Assembly: GCF_036030735.1 (NCBI RefSeq)
Contig: NZ_CP107928.1
Location: 4,836,001 to 4,900,000 of the forward strand
From: Streptomyces sp. NBC_00425
GTDB taxonomy: Bacteria; Actinomycetota; Actinomycetes; Streptomycetales; Streptomycetaceae
Direction: 5' to 3'
DNA: 64,000 bases
Shown: positions 17,329 through 24,635 of the stretch, piece by piece
How positions within the stretch are numbered: the stretch's first letter is position 1
How the letters are laid out: each line of letters begins with the position of its first letter
Notes under the pieces: model-generated
Database searches by the model: none
Told to the model about the DNA's origin: nothing
The model's input: only the letters and a program-made list of their open reading frames with translations
Program-made: the position numbers and the translations under genes

Positions 17329-17820
17329 ATGGCAGTCCCCGAGGTCATTCCGATCGCCTACCAGCCGAGGCACCGCACCGAGTCCATCGGTCGGTACGCG
17401 GACGGTCAGTTCCTCGCGTCGGTCACATACGCCTTCCCCCAGGGCTTCCGGCTCGACGACGGCTGGGAAGAGCACAAACGCCTCTACACCGTGCTGCACA
17501 CCTTCGACGCCGAGGGCCGCTACCGCGACTCGGACATCTGGTGCGCCGGCACGTGGGCCGAGCAGCAGCGCAACCCGCACGGCGACGACTCGGTCCTCAC
17601 CCGCGCCCGCGTCCGCCTGGCCACCCTGCTGCGCAGCCTGCCCCGCCGCTCCTACACGGACATCGCCGTCCGCCCCTTCCACCTCACGTACGAGAACGTC
17701 CTGTTCGGCCTGGTGATCCGTGAGGACAAGGACGACGACGGCGAGCCGGAGACCTGGGCGGAGCTCTACCCGGACCGCCTCGCCTTCGCCGCCCCCTGGG
17801 ACGGCACCTACGACACGTGA
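17329..17820 (+). CDS. Conserved hypothetical protein
   Basis: 163 residues from ATG 17329 (MAVPEVIPIAYQPRHRTESI). No signal peptide or membrane segment; rich in aromatic residues (YADGQFLASVTYAF, WEEHKRLYTVLHTF, DIWCAGTWAEQ, FHLTYENVLFGLV), suggesting a beta-rich globular fold. I do not recognise the family. No ribosome site precedes the ATG; TATGGT at 17316-17321 lies 7 bases upstream, so the transcript may be leaderless. An 8-bp hairpin (CGAAGAGG/CCTCTTCG, 17275-17296) sits just upstream, around the expected -35 region. Converges with the DUF397 gene. Confidence 0.7.
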   Translation: MAVPEVIPIAYQPRHRTESIGRYADGQFLASVTYAFPQGFRLDDGWEEHKRLYTVLHTFDAEGRYRDSDIWCAGTWAEQQRNPHGDDSVLTRARVRLATLLRSLPRRSYTDIAVRPFHLTYENVLFGLVIREDKDDDGEPETWAELYPDRLAFAAPWDGTYDT

Positions 17821-17860
17821 GCCGGCCCGGCGCACATCGTCCGGGCGGGCCGTTGCCGGG

Positions 17861-18070
17861 TCAGCGTTTCGAGGCGTGCGCCACGAAGTCCGCCCACGCG
17901 CCGCGCGTGAGAGCCAGACGCGGACCCTCGACGTTCTTGGAGTCACGGACGTGCACGGTGCCGGGAGCGAGAGCGAGCTCGACGCAGGAGTTGCCGTCCG
18001 TGCCGCTGCTGTAGCTGCTCTTGAACCAGTCCAGTTCAGAGGCGTCCTCGGTGGAGGCCTTGCGGATCAT
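17861..18070 (-). CDS. DUF397 small protein
   Basis: 69 residues, ATG 18070. DUF397 signature: LDWFKSSYSSGTDGNSCVELA, then VHVRDSK and WADFVAHA. In streptomycetes these proteins are encoded beside an XRE-DUF5753 regulator and act as its partner; a few such pairs have been proposed to act as toxin-antitoxin-like or developmental switches. The start overlaps the upstream regulator's stop by 4 bases (ATGA), so the two are translationally coupled. Confidence 0.92.
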   Translation of the reverse strand: MIRKASTEDASELDWFKSSYSSGTDGNSCVELALAPGTVHVRDSKNVEGPRLALTRGAWADFVAHASKR

Positions 18071-18942
18071 GTCTCTCCCAGCAGTTGTTCGATGAAGGCG
18101 AGCGACTCTCTCGGCGGGAGAGCCTGCGCCCGGATGGTGCCATACCGCAGTTCAAGGATGCGCAGGTCCCTGGGCTCAGCCGTCGGTCGGCCGTTGAACG
18201 CACCGTCACTACGTCCCACGGCCGTACCGTCCGGGAACTTCAGCAACTCGATCTTGCCGTCCACACCCGGGTGGGCATCCGTGTTCGTCGGCATCACCTG
18301 AAGCGTGACGTGGTTCAACCGCCCCACCCCCAGCAAACGTTCGAGCTGACGCTTCCACGCCATTGTGCCTCCGACTGGTCGGCGCAGCGGTGTCTCTTCC
18401 AGGACGAAGTGGAGGGAGGGCGCCGGGTCGCGCTCGAACACGGTCTGTCGAGCCAGACGGGCTGCCACCATGCGCTCCACGTCGTCCGAGGAGTAGGGCG
18501 GCTGCGCAGCCTCGATCAAGGCGCGGGCGTGCTCCGGTGTCTGCAACAGCCCATGGATGCTGTTGCACTCGTAGATACCGATTTCAACCGCGTTGCTCTC
18601 CAACTTGCCCAGCTCTCGAACCTTCTTCGGATACCGGACCTTCTTCACGTCCTCCCAGGCCGCCGCAACGAGCCCGCCCGCTTGCAACACCTCGTCGGCT
18701 CTGTCCAGGTACTCCTGCCGGGGGATCCGCTTCCCGCCCTCGATCTTGTAGACGAGGTCCTCCCCGTATCCGACCGCCACCGCGAAGTCGGCGGCGCGCA
18801 TCCCCACCGACTCCCGGCGCAGCCTCAACTGCCGCCCCACCGTGGCGAGTACGGCCACCCCCCACTCGTCGTCCGGGTCCACCTCCCACCCCGGCTCGTC
18901 CGCCTCGGTCCGCAGCCGTACCGCCTCGCCGTCCACCGACAT
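18067..18942 (-). CDS. XRE-family regulator with DUF5753 domain
   Basis: 291 residues, ATG 18942 behind GAGGGG. Residues about 35-90 form a Cro/C1 HTH (LRLRRESVGMRAADFAVAVG, VYKIEGGKRIPRQEYL). Residues about 110-285 are the DUF5753 effector region: YECNSIHGLLQTPEHARALI, ARLARQTVFERDP, LHFVLEETPLRRPVGG, HVTLQVMP and ESLAFIEQLL. Pairs with the downstream DUF397 gene by a 4-bp overlap. Pairs of this type are numerous per Streptomyces genome and regulate development or antibiotic output in known cases; targets here unknown. Confidence 0.92.
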   Translation of the reverse strand: MSVDGEAVRLRTEADEPGWEVDPDDEWGVAVLATVGRQLRLRRESVGMRAADFAVAVGYGEDLVYKIEGGKRIPRQEYLDRADEVLQAGGLVAAAWEDVKKVRYPKKVRELGKLESNAVEIGIYECNSIHGLLQTPEHARALIEAAQPPYSSDDVERMVAARLARQTVFERDPAPSLHFVLEETPLRRPVGGTMAWKRQLERLLGVGRLNHVTLQVMPTNTDAHPGVDGKIELLKFPDGTAVGRSDGAFNGRPTAEPRDLRILELRYGTIRAQALPPRESLAFIEQLLGET

Positions 18943-19369
18943 ACCGCACCCCTCTGTCGTCCCGCCGTGCCGTGACGCCCCTACCCGCAGGCCCGGTTCC
19001 GGCGGTCCGGACAGCGGCCGACAAGCTCCGGACAGTAACCCTGCGTATCAGCGCTGTCACGGTTCACGGTAAGCACGTGCGGCCACGCCCGGCCGCGTGA
19101 ACGGCGAAAAGTCCACCCACCGTACGGGATAAATCGATCCCGCACCCGCCTGACCAGCGGAAACAACACAGGCACCGGAACCCGACCACGTGGGTTCCGG
19201 TGCCGTCGGCCGTCTTCTTTGCAAGGACCACCGGGGAGAAAGAAACCCCACCAAGCCCCACCCCTCCCGCCCACGGCGCATGCTCACTCTCGCGAGTGAA
19301 CATCACCAACTCAGCTGGATTCGGTACCGGTTGCCTGCTCTACGCTCAGCGCGACACAGCACAACGCAC
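18943..19369. other. Gene-poor divergent region
   Basis: 427 bp between the XRE-DUF5753 gene and the HTH/zinc-ribbon gene. It contains an AT-rich GGGATAAATCGATCCC inverted repeat (19127-19142) and a strong terminator-like hairpin (19171-19204). Lower GC than surroundings. No convincing gene, tRNA or att site was found; a short unrecognised transcript ending at the hairpin is possible. Confidence 0.5.
19171..19204. terminator. Orphan terminator-like hairpin
   Basis: Perfect 13-bp stem GGCACCGGAACCC/GGGTTCCGGTGCC with 8-nt loop. It is followed on + by GTCTTCTTTGC and on - by TGTGTTGTTT, so it looks bidirectional. No gene ends next to it on either side, so the transcript it stops is unknown. 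Confidence 0.65.
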
Positions 19370-20449
19370 ATGCCCCAGACATACGACGGCCCTCGCAGGG
19401 ACTGGCATCCCTTGCGAGGGCCTGACCACCTAGGAAGCAACACCTTCCCGATGGACACCCACCAAGGAAGTCGACCCTTCCCGATGGACACCCAAAACCC
19501 TAGCGCGCCCCCGCACACCGAGCCCGGTACCTTCGAAGAAAACCACCCTCCCGGTGACGCCCTCACGGCAGCGCACCCCAGCGGAGTCATTCACGACAAC
19601 GCCCGCCACACCACCCGCTTCACGGTGATCGGCAACCACCTCGCGCAGCACCCCGATCTCTCGGGGCTCGCCATCGGGCTGGCCGTGCACATCCAGTCCC
19701 TCCCCTCCGGGACCAAGGTCGACATCAAGACCCTCGCCGCCCGCTTCCCCGAGGGCACGACCCGTATCGCCGCAGCCCTGCGCGAACTGGAGACCCACGG
19801 CTATCTGCGCCGTCCCCGCGAACGCACCGAGAGCGGCCGCATCGTCACGCGCACCATCTCCTGCAATCAGCCGGGCCGTCGTGGCAGCACAGCGCCCCAC
19901 ACAGCGCCGAGCCGACACGGCAGCGCATCGCCGGACGCCCCCAACCCTCCGCCCGCCGGGCAGCGACGCCCGGAGAAGAAGCCCCCGCGCCGCGCCCTCC
20001 CCGCCGTACCGCAGCCCGGGTACTCCTCCCCCACCCTCCTCCAGACCGCCACGGACGTCCTCGCCGGCCTCCGCCGCCGCGACCCCCGCCTGCTCCTCTC
20101 CGTCACCGACGCCGAACACCTCGCCCCCGGTGTCGCCGCCTGGCTGGAACGCGAGGTGCCCCCCAACGCCGTGAGCCGCGCCCTGAGCAGCGACCTGCCG
20201 CTCGAGCCCCTGCACCGCCCGGCCGCCTTCCTGGCCCACCGCCTTGCCGCCCAGCTCCCACCCCTGCCGCCCTACCGCGCCCCCGAACAACCCCCGCCCA
20301 TCAAGCACCCCCTCCAAAACTGCGACACCTGCGACCTCGCCTTCCGAGGCCCCGAACCGGGCCTTTGCGACAGCTGCCGCGCCCATCCGCCCGCCCCGAA
20401 CCTGCAAGCCCTGAGCAGCACCCCAGCACCCCAGCGCCCCAGCGCCTGA
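19370..20449 (+). CDS. HTH / zinc-ribbon DNA-binding protein
   Basis: 359 residues from ATG 19370. A short N-terminal region contains a duplicated FPMDT motif. Residues about 70-150 form a winged HTH (RFTVIGNHLAQHPDLSGLAI, DIKTLAARFPEGTTRIAAAL, LETHGYLRRPRER). A basic Pro-rich linker and helical region follow, then a C-terminal CDTCDLAF...GLCDSCR zinc-ribbon. Proteins of this shape are common and multicopy in streptomycetes and usually annotated only as HTH proteins. Ends 21 bp before the Rpn-like gene, probably one operon. The start is uncertain, because a hairpin (19390-19420) lies within codons 7-17 and ATG 19451 or ATG 19484 in frame are alternatives. Confidence 0.7.
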   Translation: MPQTYDGPRRDWHPLRGPDHLGSNTFPMDTHQGSRPFPMDTQNPSAPPHTEPGTFEENHPPGDALTAAHPSGVIHDNARHTTRFTVIGNHLAQHPDLSGLAIGLAVHIQSLPSGTKVDIKTLAARFPEGTTRIAAALRELETHGYLRRPRERTESGRIVTRTISCNQPGRRGSTAPHTAPSRHGSASPDAPNPPPAGQRRPEKKPPRRALPAVPQPGYSSPTLLQTATDVLAGLRRRDPRLLLSVTDAEHLAPGVAAWLEREVPPNAVSRALSSDLPLEPLHRPAAFLAHRLAAQLPPLPPYRAPEQPPPIKHPLQNCDTCDLAFRGPEPGLCDSCRAHPPAPNLQALSSTPAPQRPSA

Positions 20450-20470
20450 CGAGAGGCCTGAACCCGCCCC

Positions 20471-21350
20471 ATGGTCAGCTCCCCGCACGAGGCGATGCAC
20501 CGGATCTTCCAACACGATCTCGAACTCTTCGGTCGCGTCTCGCGCATCCTCGGGCTCGGGCTCCCCACCCCCGTGAAGATCACCGTGCTGCCCACCGACC
20601 TCACCGAGGCCAGCCCCGTCGAACGCCGTGTGGACACGCTCTTCCGTCTGGACAACCCGGAGTACGGCCCCTTCATCCTGGCCATCGAGGCGCAAGGAAA
20701 GAAGGACCCCGCCAAGCCCGCCAGCTGGGCGTACTACACCTCGTACGTGTGGACGAAGTACCGGATCCCCACGGCGCTCATGGTCGTGTGCCAGGACCAC
20801 GCGACAGCGCGGTGGGCTCAGCAACCGGTGACCAGTGGGCCGCCACAACTACCCACGCTCACCATGAAGCCCCTGGTAGTGGGCCCTCACAACATGCCCG
20901 TGATCACCGATCCGGACGAGGCCCGAGCAGACCTCGCGCTGGCCGCTCTGTCCGCGATCACGCACGCTGCCGACCCGGACATCGGTGCCAAAATCCCTGT
21001 CCACCGCTCTGCGGGGTGTCCCCGAGGACATCGCCGACCCGATCGTCGAGTTCACCGCACAGGGCCTGGGCAAGCGCCCGGCGCAGCAGATCTGGAGGAA
21101 ACTGGTGGCTGTGGACCTCTCCTTCTACAAGTCGTACATCTCGGAAGAGATCCGGGACGAGGGCCGCGCCCAGGGCCGCGCCCAGGGCCGCGCCGAAGCC
21201 TTGCTGCTCGTCCTGGAACAGCGCGGCATCGACGTGCCCGAGGACATCCGTGAACGCATCACGGACTGCGACGACCCGGAAACCCTCGGCCGCTGGCTCG
21301 CCCGATCCGTCACCGCTCCGACAGCCGAGGACGTCTTCGCGGACGAGTAA
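20471..21350 (+). pseudogene. Rpn/PD-(D/E)XK nuclease-like gene, frameshifted
   Basis: Frame 1 from ATG 20471 encodes about 174 residues resembling the Rpn (recombination-promoting nuclease, YhgA-like) fold: VERRVDTLFRLDN followed by FILAIEAQGKKD gives the D...ExQ nuclease motif, then WAYYTSYVWTKY and PTALMVVCQD. Near AAAA at 20990-20993 the homologous reading moves to another frame (LSTALRGVPEDIADPIVEFT, then GLGKRPAQQIWRK and GRAQGRAQGRAEALLLVLE) that runs to 21350. Removing one A restores a single ORF of about 292 codons. The 3' part alone has an in-frame GTG at 20985 and could be made as a 121-residue product. Either a broken gene, a sequencing error in the A-run, or frameshift control. 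Confidence 0.75.
21167..21196 (+). repeat. 12-bp tandem repeat inside Rpn-like gene
   Basis: GGGCCGCGCCCA repeated two and a half times, encoding the GRAQGRAQGRAE run. A likely slippage hotspot; copy number probably varies among relatives. Confidence 0.75.
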
Positions 21351-21434
21351 CCACGACTCCCAACCGGCTCGCCACCCCCGAAACACGGAGTGCCGCCCCG
21401 ACACCCGGTCCGCCGGTCAGCTGGAGGTGCGACT

Positions 21435-21869
21435 GTGACCGGCGACAGCTGGCGCAAGCGCAGGCGCGCGCTCGGGGAGGACGATCCCGCCGAGGCGGAG
21501 AATGCCGCGCGTCTCCTCGACGCACTGGGTACCGAGGACCGGGACGACGAGGAAATCGAGGCCGAACACCGCGCGAGCCGCCTGGCCGCATCACGCGAAT
21601 ACGCCCCGGCCGCCAGGCTGGCAGAGGAACTCCAGCTCCGCCTGACCGGTCCGGCCGCTGCGGATGTTCCGGCCGGGGCACCCCATGGAGGACACGATCA
21701 TGCGTGGCAGGTGGGGACGCGAGGGCCGGGGGCTCGTGGTCTCCCGGCCCTCGCGCGTATTGAGGGGGGTGCTACTTCAGGACGCCCGCGCCCGTCGTCG
21801 TCGCCAGGGAGGTCGGCAGGTTCTTCGCCGACGTCTCCAGGCCCGCCGTCAGGGTCGGGGTCCAGTTGA
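21435..21869 (+). CDS. Small ORF downstream of Rpn-like gene, 3' end doubtful
   Basis: GTG 21435 with an excellent GGAGG ribosome site 7 bases upstream. The first about 75 residues (TGDSWRKRRRALGEDDPAEA, then ARLLDALGTEDRDDEEIEAE, AARLAEELQLRL) are charged and helical and look genuinely coding. The last about 50 codons run through a terminator (21718-21755) and into the 3' end of the convergent pectate lyase gene, with low-complexity Gly/Ser/Pro composition, so the true product may end earlier after a frameshift. Probably the last gene of the HTH-Rpn operon. Family unknown. Confidence 0.45.
   Translation: MTGDSWRKRRRALGEDDPAEAENAARLLDALGTEDRDDEEIEAEHRASRLAASREYAPAARLAEELQLRLTGPAAADVPAGAPHGGHDHAWQVGTRGPGARGLPALARIEGGATSGRPRPSSSPGRSAGSSPTSPGPPSGSGSS
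21718..21755. terminator. Terminator between small ORF and pectate lyase
   Basis: Perfect 13-bp stem CGCGAGGGCCGGG/CCCGGCCCTCGCG with 12-nt loop, 17 bases beyond the pectate lyase stop on the - strand; probably bidirectional. Confidence 0.85.
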
Positions 21870-23115
21870 CCGTCGTTTTGAGGTCCTTCGAGGACGCGGC
21901 GTTGTAGGCGGCGACGACGTCGGTCACCGTGCCGTTGACGAGGTTGCCGGAGCCCTTGACCGCGCCCGTGCCGTCGCCGCTGAGGAGCTTCGCGACCTTG
22001 CCGCCGGACGGCAGCTTCCAGTAGTTGTTCTCGGCGACGACCTGCGCCTTGGCGCGGGAGTTGATGCTGTACTGCGTCGCGTAGCCGTTGAGGGGCGTCA
22101 CGTCGTACAGGTTGTTGTAGATGTGGACCTGGCCGACGCGCGCCAGTGGGGCGCGCTGGACGATGCCCTTCCAGACGTTGTGGTGGATCGAGACGCGCAG
22201 CTTGCCCGCCGGCTCGCTGTCGCTGCTGCCGATCAGCATGGTCTTGTCGTGGTTGGTGAACTGGTTGCGCGAGACGGTCACCAGGTCGGAGCTCTTGGTG
22301 ATGTCGAGGGAGCCGTCGTGGATCTGGAACTCGCGGCCGTAGTACTTCGGGTTGACGCTGTCCAGGTGGGGCGCGTCGGTGAACGTGTTGTGGTCGGCCC
22401 AGACGTGGGTGGCGCCACGCAGGGAGACCGAGTCGTAGTTGGAGTTCCAGTTGCCGGTGGAGCCGTCGGTCGGGTCCCACTGAGGGAAGCAGTCCTCGGT
22501 GGCGGCGAAGTTCAGGTTGCGGACGATGACGTTGTCCACGTTCTGGATCTGGAGCATCCCGCCGGATATCCCGGCGGCCGTGCCCGGCACACCGACCACG
22601 CTCGTGTTGGCGGGCACCTTGAAGACGACGTTCTTCGCCTGCTTGGCCTGGGCGGCGGCGCGGGCCTTCTCCTGCGTGCCCGAAGGCAGCTTCGAGCGAC
22701 CGTACACGGCGGGGTCGTACGCCTTGAGGTACGACGACAGCGAGTAGCCGGTGCCCGCCGCGTAGTCCGCGCAGGTCAGCTTCTTCCCGGCGTCGTTCGT
22801 GTTGGCGTCGATCGTGCCCTTGACCTTGATGATCCGGGGGGCGGTGTCGGTCGCCGAGCCGAGCGCCTTCACCAGTTCGGCGCGGGTGGAGACGGTGAAG
22901 GTGTGCGCGGCGTCGGCCTTGGCTCCCCCGGTGGTGCCCGCGCCGGAGGAGGCCCAGCCGTCCTTGGCGGCGAGCGTCTGGTGGAACAGGTCGACGGGCG
23001 ACGCGTTCGCGTTCATCACGACGACACCGGCGCCGACACCCGCGGTCACGGCGGCGGCGGTGACGACGAGGGCGCGGCGCGAGCGGAGGGACCGGCGGTG
23101 GGAGGCAGCTGGCAC
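21772..23115 (-). CDS. Secreted pectate lyase, PL1 family
   Basis: 447 residues, GTG 23115 with AAGGA upstream. Signal peptide (RSLRSRRALVVTAAAVTAGVG... up to about ANA, residue 38). The parallel beta-helix family PL1 is shown by DNVIVRNLNF, WADHNTFTD (the vWiDH motif), the calcium-site region NSNYDSVSLRGATH, SIHHNVWKG and QRAPLARVGQVHIYNN (the RxPxxR catalytic Arg motif). It cleaves polygalacturonate by beta-elimination outside the cell. A single Cys pair (CADY, DCFP) may form a disulfide. No CBM. Monocistronic between two hairpin-bounded units. Confidence 0.93.
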   Translation of the reverse strand: MPAASHRRSLRSRRALVVTAAAVTAGVGAGVVVMNANASPVDLFHQTLAAKDGWASSGAGTTGGAKADAAHTFTVSTRAELVKALGSATDTAPRIIKVKGTIDANTNDAGKKLTCADYAAGTGYSLSSYLKAYDPAVYGRSKLPSGTQEKARAAAQAKQAKNVVFKVPANTSVVGVPGTAAGISGGMLQIQNVDNVIVRNLNFAATEDCFPQWDPTDGSTGNWNSNYDSVSLRGATHVWADHNTFTDAPHLDSVNPKYYGREFQIHDGSLDITKSSDLVTVSRNQFTNHDKTMLIGSSDSEPAGKLRVSIHHNVWKGIVQRAPLARVGQVHIYNNLYDVTPLNGYATQYSINSRAKAQVVAENNYWKLPSGGKVAKLLSGDGTGAVKGSGNLVNGTVTDVVAAYNAASSKDLKTTVNWTPTLTAGLETSAKNLPTSLATTTGAGVLK

Positions 23116-23450
23116 GGGGGATCCTTACGGGGAGGAGCGGGCTTACGACCGGTCAGTGGTCGCCGTGCGGTGAAGAGTTGCCGCTGATCGAGAATTTTTT
23201 CGGCAGGCCCGCACGCCGCGCGATCAAACGCCTTCACGATCCCCTCACCACCCCCTTAAGGTGCGCATCGGGGGCGAACGGCCCCCACGGGGGAGGGATC
23301 ACCGTAGACCGGCGGCCCCTGCCCCCGGGGCGAGGGGGCTCACGCGACACGGCGGCACGCCCACATCCGACAAGCCCGCACATCCGACACGACCGCACAC
23401 CGGCACACCCACGCACCGGCACACCGGCACACACCACCTGGGGGACCCAC

Positions 23451-23816
23451 ATGGCACTCTTCGGCAACGCGCACCCCATCGACCCCGCGCAGGCCCAGCA
23501 GGACTACGCGCGGCTGCTGGGGCAGGGGGAGCAGGTGCAGGCCGCGTTCCTGCTGATCCGCGACACCATCCTGTTCACGGACCGCCGTCTGATCCTCGTC
23601 GACAAGCAGGGCATCACCGGCAAGAAGACCGAGTACCACTCCATCCCGTACCGCAGCATCACCCACTTCGCCGTGGAGACCGCCGGCACCTTCGACCTGG
23701 ACGCCGAGCTGAAGATCTGGGTCTCCGGCTCGTCCATGCCGATCGAGAAGACCTTCACCAAGGGCGTCGACATCTACGAAGTCCAGGCGATCCTCACGCA
23801 GTTCGTGGCGAAGTAG
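23451..23816 (+). CDS. Bacterial PH-domain protein
   Basis: 121 residues, ATG 23451. Almost the whole protein is a bacterial pleckstrin-homology domain: QVQAAFLLIRDTILFTDRRL, ILVDKQGITGKKTEYHSIPY, ITHFAVETAGTFDLDAELKI, then KTFTKGVDIYEVQAIL forming the C-terminal helix. Cytoplasmic; family members are small, oligomerise and have no settled function, often stress-related. A purine/CA-rich stretch with degenerate CACACCGGCA repeats (23395-23440) precedes it. Followed 34 bp later by the nucleotidyltransferase gene. Confidence 0.88.
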   Translation: MALFGNAHPIDPAQAQQDYARLLGQGEQVQAAFLLIRDTILFTDRRLILVDKQGITGKKTEYHSIPYRSITHFAVETAGTFDLDAELKIWVSGSSMPIEKTFTKGVDIYEVQAILTQFVAK

Positions 23817-23850
23817 CGCCCTCGGCCCGGTCGCCTGGTACGACTACGCG

Positions 23851-24528
23851 GTGGACCTTCTCCGACCCCACCTCCGTCTGCTGGCCGAGGTCTTCGGGAC
23901 GGCCGTCCCCGGCGCCCCCTGGGCGCTGGCGGGCGGCTACGCCCTGCAGGCGCACGACCTGATCCAACGCCCGCACGCCAACGTGGACTTGGCGACGGAG
24001 AGCGCGGTGCCGATGCCCCGGCTCGCCGAGTCGCTGAGCGCGGCGCTCACCGCCGCCGGCCGTCACGAGGTGACGCTCGAGGACAGGGACCCGCTGTCCG
24101 CGCACCTGTCCGTGCCGGACGTCGACGCGGACACGGTCCTCCGGTTGGCCCTGCACAAGGAGACGTTCTGGAGCCCGCCCGTCGTGACCCCGTACGGGCC
24201 GGCGCTCGCGCTGGGGGACGCGGTGGGCACGAAGATCCGGGCGCTCTACGACCGGGGACTGGCCGTCGACCTGATCGACGCGAGGGCGGCGTCCGCCCGC
24301 TTCACCCACCCCGAGCTGGAGGAACTGGCCCGCCGTCACGCCCGGGACGACTTCGACCTGGCCGCCCTGCAGACCCGTCTGGAAGGCACCGACCACTTCC
24401 CGGACTCGGCGTTCAAGGCGTACGGCCTGGCCGAGGACCAGCTCACGGACCTGCGGGCGTGGGCCCAGGCCTGGTCGACGGACATCGCGGAACGGCTGCT
24501 GGAGGAGGGGGCGTCACCGGACGAGTGA
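23851..24528 (+). CDS. AbiEii/AbiGii-like nucleotidyltransferase
   Basis: 225 residues, GTG 23851. Nucleotidyltransferase (MNT/AbiEii) fold: ALAGGYALQAHDLIQRPHAN followed by VDLATE gives the GG...R...D-D active-site pattern, then ADTVLRLALHKETFW and LGDAVGTKIRALYDRGLAVDLID, matching the 'K...R...RDxxD' second half. AbiEii proteins are toxins in type IV abortive-infection systems, but Streptomyces carries many solitary relatives without the AbiEi antitoxin. No AbiEi-like gene is adjacent; the PH-domain gene is the only candidate partner. Role uncertain. Confidence 0.8.
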   Translation: MDLLRPHLRLLAEVFGTAVPGAPWALAGGYALQAHDLIQRPHANVDLATESAVPMPRLAESLSAALTAAGRHEVTLEDRDPLSAHLSVPDVDADTVLRLALHKETFWSPPVVTPYGPALALGDAVGTKIRALYDRGLAVDLIDARAASARFTHPELEELARRHARDDFDLAALQTRLEGTDHFPDSAFKAYGLAEDQLTDLRAWAQAWSTDIAERLLEEGASPDE

Positions 24529-24570
24529 GCGGGACGCCCCCTGAAGCGCGACCGAGGGTCAGCCGGACGC

Positions 24571-24615
24571 GGCCGACACGGCCGACACGGCCGACACGGC
24601 CGACAGGGCCGACAC
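24571..24615. repeat. 9-bp tandem repeat (5 copies)
   Basis: GGCCGACAC at 24571, 24580 and 24589, GGCCGACAG at 24598, GGCCGACAC at 24607. Between two converging genes; no spacers, so not CRISPR. Confidence 0.85.
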
Positions 24616-24635
24616 GCCGTCGAGCCTGACGCGGA

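Noticed and set aside
19171..19204. Hairpin considered as part of a tRNA gene or att site
   Set aside because: No cloverleaf, no anticodon arm and no conserved GGTTCGA T-loop; no integrase nearby.
19303..19590. 95-codon - strand ORF opposite the HTH gene start
   Set aside because: Trp/Gly/Cys-rich without family resemblance, no ribosome site, and antisense to the better-supported gene.
24571..24615. Short repeats considered as a CRISPR array
   Set aside because: Units are 9 bp, directly adjacent with no spacers, and no cas genes are present.
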